The translations under genes were made by a program, and so were the position numbers. From positions 1,908,001 to 1,972,000 of the forward strand of contig NC_009667.1 in NCBI RefSeq assembly GCF_000017405.1: DNA of 64,000 bases, given 5' to 3'. Within the stretch, counting starts at the first letter, position 1; each line of letters begins with the position of its first letter. The stretch comes from Brucella anthropi ATCC 49188. Lineage in GTDB: Bacteria > Pseudomonadota > Alphaproteobacteria > Rhizobiales > Rhizobiaceae. Positions 1 to 6,958 of the stretch are shown here, in pieces. The notes beneath the pieces are model-generated. The model ran no database searches. It worked only from the letters and a program-made list of their open reading frames with translations, and was not told the origin of the DNA.

Positions 1-46
1 ATCATCCTCTTGCCAATCGCCCAGCAAGCAGAGAGATTGCGAAGAC

Positions 47-1156
47 ATGTTTACCATAGCTACTTTCAATGTCGAAAATCTGATGCGCCGGTTTGATTTT
101 TCCGGCTTTCGCAATGAATTGCATCAGGATCGCACCCTGCAATTGTTCGAAATCAACGATGAGGCGCAGTATCGCCTTCTTGAGCAGGCGCGCGCTGTGG
201 CGCACGCAGACGACACACGCCAGATGACGGCTCTGGCGATTGCCGAAACGCGGGCCGATATTCTCTGCCTGCAAGAGGTGGATAATCTGGCGGCGTTGAA
301 TGCGTTTGAATATGGCTATCTTTTCAAGATGATAGGCCACGGTTTCCGACATAAATATCTCATAGATGGCAATGACAGCCGCGGCATAGATGTTGCCGTT
401 ATGATGCGCGACACGACACGGGACGGGCAGCCCATCGAAGTCGACGAAGTCACCAGCTATGCTTATGTAACCTATAATGATTTTGGCCTCTACGAGCCCG
501 TACTTGGGGAACTTGGCCTGGAACCCCATGACCGAATCTTCAAGCGGGATTGCCTGAATTTGGATATCCGCATTGCCGGGAAGCCCATATCGCTCTTCGT
601 TACGCATCTGAAATCGATGACGGGCGCGCGCAACGGATTTGACGGACGGACAGCATCTCTGCCGGTGAGACGCGCAGAGGCGCGCGCCATGCGCCGTATC
701 ATCGAGGATAAGTTCGGACCATCCAATGTTGCAGATCGCCGCTGGCTGATTTGTGGTGATTTCAATGATTATCGTGAGCGGATCATTATCGGGGGCGATG
801 AATGGAACGGCTATCAGTTCACGCCAATGGTTGAAGAAGAAAGTGCGTTGGACGTGCTCTTAGCCGATGGGTTTGCGGTCAATCTGGTCGAGCGCCGTCC
901 CGTTATGGACCGCTGGACGCTTTACCATACGCGCGGGCCGCAGGAGCGTCATCTTTGCCAGCTTGATTACATCATGGCATCGCCTTCTTTTGCGAAGAAA
1001 AATGAGAAGGCGGTTCCGAATATCATTCGGCGTGGCCAGCCTTGGCGCACGATTTTTCCACCTGATCAGCAGATCGAGCGTTATCCTAGAACAGGTTGGG
1101 ATCGCCCGAAAGCAAGCGATCATTGTCCGGTTGCAGTGACATTGAACATGGTTTGA
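47..1156 (+). CDS. Endonuclease/exonuclease/phosphatase family protein
   Basis: A 369-residue protein of the DNase-I-like metal-dependent fold. The family signatures appear in order: N-terminal TFNVEN (residues 6-11), LQEVDN with metal-binding Glu77, THLKS around His188, GDFND (Asp239, Asn241), LDYI (Asp308) and the closing SDHCPV with Asp359-His360. These are the expected catalytic and Mg-binding positions, so the enzyme should cleave a phosphodiester or phosphomonoester. The substrate (DNA, phospholipid or a small molecule) cannot be told from sequence. No signal peptide is seen, so it is probably cytoplasmic. The next gene starts 3 nt after its stop on the same strand, so the two are very likely cotranscribed. 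Confidence 0.88.
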   Translation: MFTIATFNVENLMRRFDFSGFRNELHQDRTLQLFEINDEAQYRLLEQARAVAHADDTRQMTALAIAETRADILCLQEVDNLAALNAFEYGYLFKMIGHGFRHKYLIDGNDSRGIDVAVMMRDTTRDGQPIEVDEVTSYAYVTYNDFGLYEPVLGELGLEPHDRIFKRDCLNLDIRIAGKPISLFVTHLKSMTGARNGFDGRTASLPVRRAEARAMRRIIEDKFGPSNVADRRWLICGDFNDYRERIIIGGDEWNGYQFTPMVEEESALDVLLADGFAVNLVERRPVMDRWTLYHTRGPQERHLCQLDYIMASPSFAKKNEKAVPNIIRRGQPWRTIFPPDQQIERYPRTGWDRPKASDHCPVAVTLNMV

Positions 1157-1159
1157 GCG

Positions 1160-1870
1160 ATGAAGCAGGTTCGGGAAAATACTGTCCACATTATTGACAG
1201 TGCCGATGTCCGGGTACTGCCCGGTCCTTTATCATATACCGTGGATAACCACGAAGCGATTGCTTCGAACTGGACACGTGAGCGGGCGGCCAACCCTACT
1301 TTGTTCGATGGCGAATTCTATCTGGCACCACACGCAGAACTGATTGGCGGCGTGTTTCAGGCTGGCTTCAAGCGCACCAGTTTTGCAACGCTGATGCACT
1401 GGCGGCATGACGTATCGCAGGAACGTCCGTGGCACATTTTCGGTGTCGGTGTGGTCGTCTCGAGCGAAGGACATTTGATCGCCGGGCGTATGAGCACACA
1501 AAATGCCGGGGCGGGAAGGGTCTATTTTCCGGCGGGCTCAGTGGATGATAATGACATTGTCGATGGAGCTGTCGATTATGACGCCAATCGGCAACGGGAG
1601 GTTCGCGAGGAAACGGGTCTTGATCTTCTTGACGCGCGTGCGGAGCGACAGATCAATCTTGTGACAGGAAACCGTAGCATCGCGCTTTTCCGCCGTTATT
1701 ATTTCGATGCGCCGTCAACCGATCTGGTATCACGGATTGAACGATATCTTTCTGCGGAGGAAGAACCGGAACTATCAGAGATCATACCAGTGAAGGCAGC
1801 TCGAACGATGGGAGACGCAACACCGTCCTATGTGCGAGCATTTGCCGACTGGCATTTCAACAATCTCTAA
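1160..1870 (+). CDS. Nudix-like hydrolase with degenerate Nudix box
   Basis: 236 residues. The core of a Nudix box is visible as REVREETGL in the middle of the protein, matching REUXEEXGU. The upstream half of the box (G-X5-E-X7) does not align well: the expected Glu seven residues before REV is a Val. Nudix enzymes hydrolyse a nucleoside diphosphate linked to another group. The retained REXXEE supports metal binding, but activity on a classical substrate is uncertain. It begins 3 nt after the preceding phosphatase-fold gene, so the pair may act on related phosphorylated compounds; that is inference. Confidence 0.75.
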   Translation: MKQVRENTVHIIDSADVRVLPGPLSYTVDNHEAIASNWTRERAANPTLFDGEFYLAPHAELIGGVFQAGFKRTSFATLMHWRHDVSQERPWHIFGVGVVVSSEGHLIAGRMSTQNAGAGRVYFPAGSVDDNDIVDGAVDYDANRQREVREETGLDLLDARAERQINLVTGNRSIALFRRYYFDAPSTDLVSRIERYLSAEEEPELSEIIPVKAARTMGDATPSYVRAFADWHFNNL

Positions 1871-2000
1871 AGCTTGGCCAGACTTGCAGATGACAGCGGC
1901 GCGAAATTGGCTATGCTCGCAGACAATGCGAAGCATGAGACATTGGAGTGAAACCGACCTCGCAGTCGGTTTTGTGTGTAGGTCGAGGGGAGAATAAGGG

Positions 2001-2927
2001 ATGAATGACGCCGCCGTTTCCGGCAGATTTTATGAGGTTTTCGACGTTTTCGCCGACAAGGCTCTGGCTGGAAATCCGCTGGCTGTCGTCCATGATAGCG
2101 AAGGTTTGACCGATGCGCGTATGCAGGCCATCGCACGCGAGTTCAATCTTTCCGAAACGGTTTTCATTTTTCCCCCGAACAATCCCGCACATGAAGCGGC
2201 GGTGCGTATCTTCACGCCTGATTATGAGCTTCCCTTTGCCGGGCACCCGACAGTGGGGGCTGCCGTGTCGCTGGCTCGCCGTCGTAAAACTGGTGATGAG
2301 ACCGACAGGCTCGTGGCTTTGGAAGAGAAGGTCGGTATTGTTCGCTGCGGCGTGATATTGGGCGAAAATAGCGCCTTCGCCGAGTTCGATCTGCCCCGCC
2401 TGCCGGAGCGAGTTGATGTCAAGGTCGAGAAAGAAGAGGCCGCTGCTGCGATCGGTCTCGGTACACATGAGATCGGATTTGAGAACCATGTGCCTGGCGT
2501 CTGGAGCGCGGGCACACCTTATCTGCTCGTGCCGGTTCACAATCTGATTGCCGCAGCAAAAGTGTCCATTGACCCGGTCTATGTGAACGAAAGCCTCCCA
2601 CACGTCGATGGCCGACCTTTGCCGATTTACGTCTATTGCCGCGAAACGATTTTGTTCGACAGCAATTTCCATGCGCGCATGTTTGTAACGGGGGCGAATG
2701 TCTATGAAGATCCGGCTACGGGCTCGGCTGCAGCCGCCTTTGCAGGCATGATTCAGAAGAACGACAAACCTGTTGACGGCAGTTCGCAGTGGTGGATCGA
2801 GCAGGGAATGGAGATGGGGCGACCTTCGCGGATTCGTCTCGAACTGGACGTTGCCAAGCAGCAGCTCACGGGAGCGAGGATTGGAGGCACGGCGGTCAAG
2901 ATCGCGGAAGGGCGTTTGTTCGTCTGA
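2001..2927 (+). CDS. PhzF family isomerase/epimerase
   Basis: 308 residues, typical length for the PhzF family, which shares the diaminopimelate epimerase fold. The N-terminal YEVFDVFAD...LAGNPLAVV segment is characteristic. Glu52 in FNLSET is the expected catalytic glutamate, GHPTVGAA around residue 84 and DPATGSAAAAF near residue 238 are the other family signatures. Members catalyse isomerisations, but for most the substrate is unknown, so no phenazine pathway is implied. The start is preceded by AAGGG directly upstream. It stands alone between the Nudix pair and the FixK-box promoter. Confidence 0.88.
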   Translation: MNDAAVSGRFYEVFDVFADKALAGNPLAVVHDSEGLTDARMQAIAREFNLSETVFIFPPNNPAHEAAVRIFTPDYELPFAGHPTVGAAVSLARRRKTGDETDRLVALEEKVGIVRCGVILGENSAFAEFDLPRLPERVDVKVEKEEAAAAIGLGTHEIGFENHVPGVWSAGTPYLLVPVHNLIAAAKVSIDPVYVNESLPHVDGRPLPIYVYCRETILFDSNFHARMFVTGANVYEDPATGSAAAAFAGMIQKNDKPVDGSSQWWIEQGMEMGRPSRIRLELDVAKQQLTGARIGGTAVKIAEGRLFV

Positions 2928-2948
2928 TAAATTAGCTCTACTTGTGTT

Positions 2949-2962
2949 TTGATTACAGTCAA
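2949..2962 (+). promoter_or_regulatory. FixK/FNR-type binding site upstream of the PNPOx-fold gene
   Basis: TTGATTACAGTCAA matches the FixK/FnrN consensus TTGAY-N4-RTCAA. It is centred 66 bp before the ATG at 3022. A site at -41.5 would put transcription start near 2997, a normal distance for this gene. Two perfect boxes of the same type lie 2.4-2.7 kb downstream. This suggests oxygen-dependent expression of the flavin-type protein. Confidence 0.6.
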
Positions 2963-3021
2963 AGCTGTAGGCCCGCCCTATGTTAGTTTGTTGGCAGATA
3001 AACAAACAGCGGAGGCGTGCC

Positions 3022-3456
3022 ATGATGATCAGGGAAATGTCGGAATACGATATCCGGGACATGATACAGCACACCCATCTCGGGCGGCTGGCTTATGTTC
3101 TCGACAATCGTCCGTTTATCGTACCGCTTAGTTTCCGGTTCAGTGGCGGCTCGCTCTATTCTTTTACCACCGATGGGCAGAAGACCGAGGCCCTGCGCAA
3201 GAATGATGCAGTTTGTATCCTCTTCGATCATATCGAATCCCGGACAAACTGGCACACCGTTGTGCTGAATGGTCATTATCGGGAAATCGATCGTGAGGAC
3301 GAAAAAAATGCGATCGTCGCGCTTATGGCTTCGGAACCGACCTGGTGGGAACCGGCATACATAAAAACGGTCGCGAAGGACGGACACGAACGCAAACTTG
3401 AACCGATCTTCTTCCGTATCGATATCGAAAGCGCGACGGGTCACCAGACTGGCTGA
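3022..3456 (+). CDS. Pyridoxamine 5'-phosphate oxidase-fold (NimA-like) flavin-binding protein
   Basis: I place the start at the ATG at 3022 because GGAGG sits at 3011-3015 with 6 nt spacing, although the frame is open further upstream (145 residues result). The protein matches the small split-barrel family related to PNPOx and Nim[20 protein letters not shown] near the N terminus, [17 protein letters not shown], and a central [18 protein letters not shown] strand. Members bind FMN, haem or F420; true PNPOx activity is unlikely at this size. The upstream FixK/FNR box and the converging universal stress gene suggest a role under low oxygen; that is inference from context. Confidence 0.8.
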   Translation: MMIREMSEYDIRDMIQHTHLGRLAYVLDNRPFIVPLSFRFSGGSLYSFTTDGQKTEALRKNDAVCILFDHIESRTNWHTVVLNGHYREIDREDEKNAIVALMASEPTWWEPAYIKTVAKDGHERKLEPIFFRIDIESATGHQTG

Positions 3457-3466
3457 AAAGGAAGAA

Positions 3467-3490
3467 GGCCCGATAATTTCGGGCCCTTTC
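3467..3490. terminator. Bidirectional terminator between PNPOx-fold and UspA genes
   Basis: GGCCCGA (3467-3473) pairs with TCGGGCC (3479-3485) across a 5-nt loop, with CTTTC after it on + and AAGAAGG/TTCTTCC context on the other strand. It lies in the 43-bp gap between two converging genes. Confidence 0.7.
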
Positions 3491-3499
3491 GATGTGGCT

Positions 3500-3943
3500 T
3501 TATTTTACCACTAGAACCGGTGTGTTGCTGCGTGTCAGGACTTCGTAGGTTTGACTGCCAAGAAGCATACCTTTCAGTCCGCGACGACCATGAGAGGCCA
3601 TGACGATAAGATCGTTGCGCAGTTCTTTAGAAGTTTCAATGATCGATGTCGCCGGATGTGGGGCAACCACATGAAGCGTATGAACTTCGACTTCCGTTTC
3701 AGCCGCCAGTTCGCGCGCACGAGCGAGGGATTTATCGGCATACTCGTTCCATTCTTGCTCGAAGCGCTCGATGAAGGCAGGGCTATCAGTCCAGCCGCCA
3801 GGAAGCCCCGAAACGGAATAGGGAGCGGTCACAGTCAGTACCGTCGCCTTCGCGCCGACTGTTCGTGCCAGTTTAAATGCGTGGACGAGCCCGCGCTCTG
3901 CAAATTCTGACCCGTCGGTGGTTACGAGAATATTCTTGTACAT
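3500..3943 (-). CDS. Universal stress protein, UspA family
   Basis: 147 residues, the usual single-domain length. The N-terminal KNILVTTDGSEFAERGL and the C-terminal SNTPVLVVK are family hallmarks. The ATP-binding loop reads ASHG-N9-GS: the canonical first Gly of G-2X-G-9X-G(S/T) is Ala, the other two glycines and the Ser are kept, so nucleotide binding is likely but not certain. The gene converges on the PNPOx-fold gene. Universal stress proteins are commonly in FixK/FNR regulons of alphaproteobacteria. I see no box in its own short upstream region, which runs into a palindromic repeat. Confidence 0.9.
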   Translation of the reverse strand: MYKNILVTTDGSEFAERGLVHAFKLARTVGAKATVLTVTAPYSVSGLPGGWTDSPAFIERFEQEWNEYADKSLARARELAAETEVEVHTLHVVAPHPATSIIETSKELRNDLIVMASHGRRGLKGMLLGSQTYEVLTRSNTPVLVVK

Positions 3944-3974
3944 GCTGCCCTCGCTGTTGCTTTTCCATCTTTAA

Positions 3975-4085
3975 GCTACAGCATCGGGCCAAAAATCGGG
4001 ATCGATTTTTTGGAAAGCACAATGCGTAATTTCAGTAAATTAGAGCGACCTTTGCGCGTCCAAATGGACGTACGGCGCTCTGATG
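3975..4085. repeat. Bipartite palindromic intergenic repeat, copy 1
   Basis: Two hairpins in series. The first is bounded by GCAT (3981-3984) and ATGC (4022-4025) and has a core in which CCAAAAATCG pairs with CGATTTTTTGG (one extra T). The second is bounded by GAGC (4043-4046) and GCTC (4077-4080), with GCGTCC facing GGACG across AAAT. The same two-hairpin plan occurs at 58231-58336, and a single-hairpin form at 45659-45687. It resembles the dispersed repeats common in Brucella/Ochrobactrum genomes. Confidence 0.65.
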
Positions 4086-4141
4086 CGTTAAAGAACCATT
4101 TCAAACCCTTGCCTGACGAGTTGTTTAGACGGAACGATTTC

Positions 4142-5338
4142 ATGCCCCTCGACTGCGATGCATTTCATGCCAGCTGGATAGCGACAGTTCTCAATCTCGA
4201 CTGGCCGTCACGCAGTTCGTCCCGTATCGAGGACGATGCTGAACGCATAAAGCGTCAGAAAGAAGAGCTGCTCAGACTTTTCGATGAAGCATCTGAGCAT
4301 GGTATCAATGCTGTCATCTTTCAGGTTTCGCCGACTGCCGATGCATTTTATCAGTCATCCTATTTGCCGTGGTCGTCCTATCTGACTGGAACTCTCGGTA
4401 AAGATCCCGGCTTTGATCCGCTGAAATTTGCAATTCAGGAAGCGCATAAGCGCGGCATAGAACTGCATGCATGGCTTAATCCCTACCGTGTTTCGATGGA
4501 TACGAAGCCGTCTACCCGCAAGGAATTGCGGAATTCGTCAAACGAGTCGCCAGTCAGTGTTTTCAAGTCCCACCCCGACTGGGTCGGTGTTTCAGCCGAC
4601 CGTTACGTCCTTGATCCTGGCATTCCGGCTGTCCGTGAATGGGTGACGAATGTGACGGCAGAGGTCGTCCAGAAATACGATATCGATGGGATTCAGTTCG
4701 ATGACTACTTCTACTACGAGACAGCATCGTCGAAACTTGACGACGACAAATCATACGCACGGTTTGGGACACGGTTCTCGAGCAAATACGAATGGCGTCG
4801 CTACAATACCCATACGTTGGTGCGAGAGATTTCAGACAAGATAAAAGCCATCAAACCAAATGTTCGCTTCGGCATCAGTCCGAGTGGCGTTTGGCGCAAC
4901 GCTGCGGACGATCCGCGTGGTTCTGCAACTCGCGCCGGGAAAACGAACTATGACGGAGATTTTGCTGACACCCGGCGCTGGGTGAAAGAAGGCATGATCG
5001 ACTATATCGCGCCGCAGATTTACTGGTCCTTTGGCCGCAAAGATGTGTCTTACGGGACGATTGCGAAATGGTGGGCCGATACCGTTCGCGGCACGAAGAC
5101 CGATCTTTATATTGGTTTGGCACTCTATCGGGCCGGTTCTGGAACCACACTTGAACCCAGTTGGCAGGCGGGCGAGGGCGTGACCGAAATCAAGCGCCAG
5201 CTAGAATTCAATGAATCTTTGCCGGAGGTGAAAGGGAGCATTCTCTTTCGTCAGGGTTTCCTCTCCGACCCGAAGCTGAAAGGTGTGTCGAACTATCTGA
5301 AAAAGACGTGGGGCAAGTGCAGGCCACGGAAAAACTAA
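4142..5338 (+). CDS. GHL10/DUF187 family glycoside hydrolase-like protein
   Basis: From ATG 4142 the product is 398 residues and begins just before the family's first conserved block (HASWIATVLNLDWPS). Further blocks: INAVIFQVSPTADAFY, LHAWLNPYR, YDIDGIQFDDYFYY with acidic residues at the expected barrel-strand ends, VRFGISPSGVW and IDYIAPQIYWSF. The family is a TIM-barrel group related to GH10, best known from bacterial cell-surface or spore-associated proteins; the substrate is unknown. The frame is open back to a TTG at 4010 and an ATG at 4022, but that part lies in the palindromic repeat, so I prefer 4142. No signal peptide is visible with any start, odd for this family. Product call firm, start uncertain. 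Confidence 0.78.
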   Translation: MPLDCDAFHASWIATVLNLDWPSRSSSRIEDDAERIKRQKEELLRLFDEASEHGINAVIFQVSPTADAFYQSSYLPWSSYLTGTLGKDPGFDPLKFAIQEAHKRGIELHAWLNPYRVSMDTKPSTRKELRNSSNESPVSVFKSHPDWVGVSADRYVLDPGIPAVREWVTNVTAEVVQKYDIDGIQFDDYFYYETASSKLDDDKSYARFGTRFSSKYEWRRYNTHTLVREISDKIKAIKPNVRFGISPSGVWRNAADDPRGSATRAGKTNYDGDFADTRRWVKEGMIDYIAPQIYWSFGRKDVSYGTIAKWWADTVRGTKTDLYIGLALYRAGSGTTLEPSWQAGEGVTEIKRQLEFNESLPEVKGSILFRQGFLSDPKLKGVSNYLKKTWGKCRPRKN

Positions 5339-5378
5339 CGGCAAAAAAACGACGACGATTTGCGGAATTGTTGTTTGT

Positions 5379-5392
5379 TTGATTGAAATCAA
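5379..5392 (+). promoter_or_regulatory. FixK/FNR anaerobox 1 in the 5339-5890 intergenic region
   Basis: TTGATTGAAATCAA is a perfect TTGAT-N4-ATCAA palindrome. It lies 41 bp after the hydrolase stop codon. If it sits at -41.5, transcription would start near 5427, 464 bp before the HlyD gene and just before the hairpin at 5455-5490. Strand is symmetrical; + is assigned because only + genes lie downstream. Confidence 0.6.
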
Positions 5393-5454
5393 AGAGCTTC
5401 GTTTGAGCGGGTGCTAACCAACAATCGTTGCCGGTTTCCACCAGAGTCGGTGAC

Positions 5455-5490
5455 CCGGGGTGCCGAGGCCCTACTCGAATGGCACCCCGG
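5455..5490. other. Strong hairpin (10-bp stem) in intergenic region
   Basis: CCGGGGTGCC (5455-5464) pairs perfectly with GGCACCCCGG (5481-5490), with a 16-nt loop. No run of T follows, so it is not a standard intrinsic terminator. It could be part of a small RNA starting from the 5379 box, or an mRNA leader structure. Confidence 0.5.
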
Positions 5491-5540
5491 CTAAATCAAT
5501 CTGTCGAGCGCATGAGCGCGATCTTTCTGTAACGTCGTCT

Positions 5541-5566
5541 GTCGACAGCCAGCGGGTGCTGTCGAC
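5541..5566. other. Second hairpin (9-bp stem) in intergenic region
   Basis: GTCGACAGC (5541-5549) pairs with GCTGTCGAC (5558-5566) across an 8-nt loop. It follows the first hairpin by 50 nt and precedes the second anaerobox. Function unknown. Confidence 0.45.
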
Positions 5567-5636
5567 GTTACTCCCCTCTGTTTCATAAAATCAGCACCCG
5601 CGTCTCTAGCAACATTGTTCTGTATTTTAGCGGTTC

Positions 5637-5650
5637 TTGATCCTAATCAA
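5637..5650 (+). promoter_or_regulatory. FixK/FNR anaerobox 2 upstream of the HlyD/RbbA/YhhJ operon
   Basis: TTGATCCTAATCAA is a second perfect TTGAT-N4-ATCAA match, 258 bp after the first. A transcript starting about 41 bp downstream (near 5685) would have a 5' leader of roughly 200 nt before the ATG at 5891. This predicts that the export operon is induced at low oxygen. Confidence 0.6.
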
Positions 5651-5890
5651 GGCGGGCAGCCTTTACTCCGATTAGAGCAGGTTTAACCGGGAGTTTACGA
5701 TTCTGGATCGCTTCCCCCAATTCACCGGTTGCTAAATGAAAAGGTAGTTCCATATCCTCCCGAGAAGGTTCTGGCAGACGCCGGAGGCGGGGCGGTGGGG
5801 ACAATCAAAACCCTTGCAGGCAGCGACCGCTTGCCGGTGCTTCATTTGAAGACGGTATTGTGACGACGATGGCAATGAGGGTGTTTCATT

Positions 5891-6958
5891 ATGGCTTTCA
5901 ACCGTAAGCAATGGATACTGGCTGGAGCGATTATCGTCCTTGCCGCAGGCGGGTACTATGCCTGGAAAGCGCTGAACGGCGATGGGTTGCCGGACGGTAT
6001 CGCCAAGGGCAATGGACGCATCGAGGCGGTTGAAATCGATATTTCGACGAAGAGCCCGGGTCGCATTCGCGAAATCCTCGCAGATGAAGGGGATTTCGTT
6101 CAGGCAGATGATATTCTCGCACGTATGGATACGGATCAGCTGGAAAGCCAGCGCAAGCAGGCTGAGGCGCAATTGCGCCGTGCTGAGATCGGTATCGAGA
6201 CAGCGCGCAGTCTTGTCACGCAGCGCGAAGCCGAACACACGGCTGCAGAAGCGACGGTGGCACAGCGCGAAGCGCAACTGGATGCCGCCCAGCGCCGTCT
6301 GGCCCGCTCCCAGCAATTGACGCAATCGCGCACGGTTTCCCAGCAAGTCCTGGACGATGACCGTGCAACTGCGCAGGGTGCGGAGGCGGCTGTCGGTGCA
6401 GCCAAGGCGCAACTTGCGGCCACTGAGGCCGCCATTGGGGCTGCCAAGGCACAGGTCGTGGATGCCGAAGCATCGGTTGAAGCCGCCAAGGCGGCAATCG
6501 CGAGCATTGAGGCCGATATCAACGACGCCACTTTGAGAGCGCCGAAGCCGGGACGTGTTCAATACCGCGTTGCCCAACCGGGTGAAGTGCTTTCCGCAGG
6601 TGGGAGGGTGCTCAATCTTGTAGACGTCAGCGACGTTTACATGACTTTCTTCCTGCCGACGGGGCAGGCCGGGCGGGTGGCCATGGGGGCCGACGCCCGG
6701 ATTGTTCTCGATGCCGCGCCGCAATATGTCATTCCTGCAAAGATCAGCTTTGTGGCCGATGTGGCCCAATTTACGCCGAAGACCGTAGAAACGGAGGAAG
6801 AGCGCCAGAAGCTGATGTTCCGCGTGAAGGCAAAAATCCCGCAAGAACTGCTTCAAAAATATATCCAACAGGTGAAAACCGGATTGCCGGGCATGGCCTA
6901 TGTCAAGCTTGACCCCAATGCCGAATGGCCGAAGAATCTCGCGGAAACCGTGAAATGA
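5891..6958 (+). CDS. HlyD-family membrane fusion (adaptor) protein
   Basis: 355 residues. One N-terminal membrane segment (about residues 8-26), then a first lipoyl half (about 42-78), a long Ala/Gln/Glu-rich coiled-coil hairpin (about 80-215) and a second lipoyl half with [20 protein letters not shown]. This is the periplasmic adaptor architecture, of the YhiI type found next to RbbA-like ABC proteins. GAGGG at 5877-5881 can serve as ribosome site. Its stop overlaps the next start as ATGA, so translation is probably coupled. It should link the inner-membrane ABC exporter below to an outer-membrane channel encoded elsewhere. Two FixK/FNR boxes lie upstream. Confidence 0.9.
   Translation: MAFNRKQWILAGAIIVLAAGGYYAWKALNGDGLPDGIAKGNGRIEAVEIDISTKSPGRIREILADEGDFVQADDILARMDTDQLESQRKQAEAQLRRAEIGIETARSLVTQREAEHTAAEATVAQREAQLDAAQRRLARSQQLTQSRTVSQQVLDDDRATAQGAEAAVGAAKAQLAATEAAIGAAKAQVVDAEASVEAAKAAIASIEADINDATLRAPKPGRVQYRVAQPGEVLSAGGRVLNLVDVSDVYMTFFLPTGQAGRVAMGADARIVLDAAPQYVIPAKISFVADVAQFTPKTVETEEERQKLMFRVKAKIPQELLQKYIQQVKTGLPGMAYVKLDPNAEWPKNLAETVK

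Noticed and set aside
1911..3074. 387-residue minus-strand open frame opposite PhzF
   Set aside because: Composition typical of an antisense frame and it covers the FixK promoter of the PNPOx-fold gene.
5732..6868. 378-residue minus-strand open frame opposite the HlyD gene
   Set aside because: Antisense shadow of the HlyD gene; Cys/Arg/Leu-rich, no ribosome site, no family.
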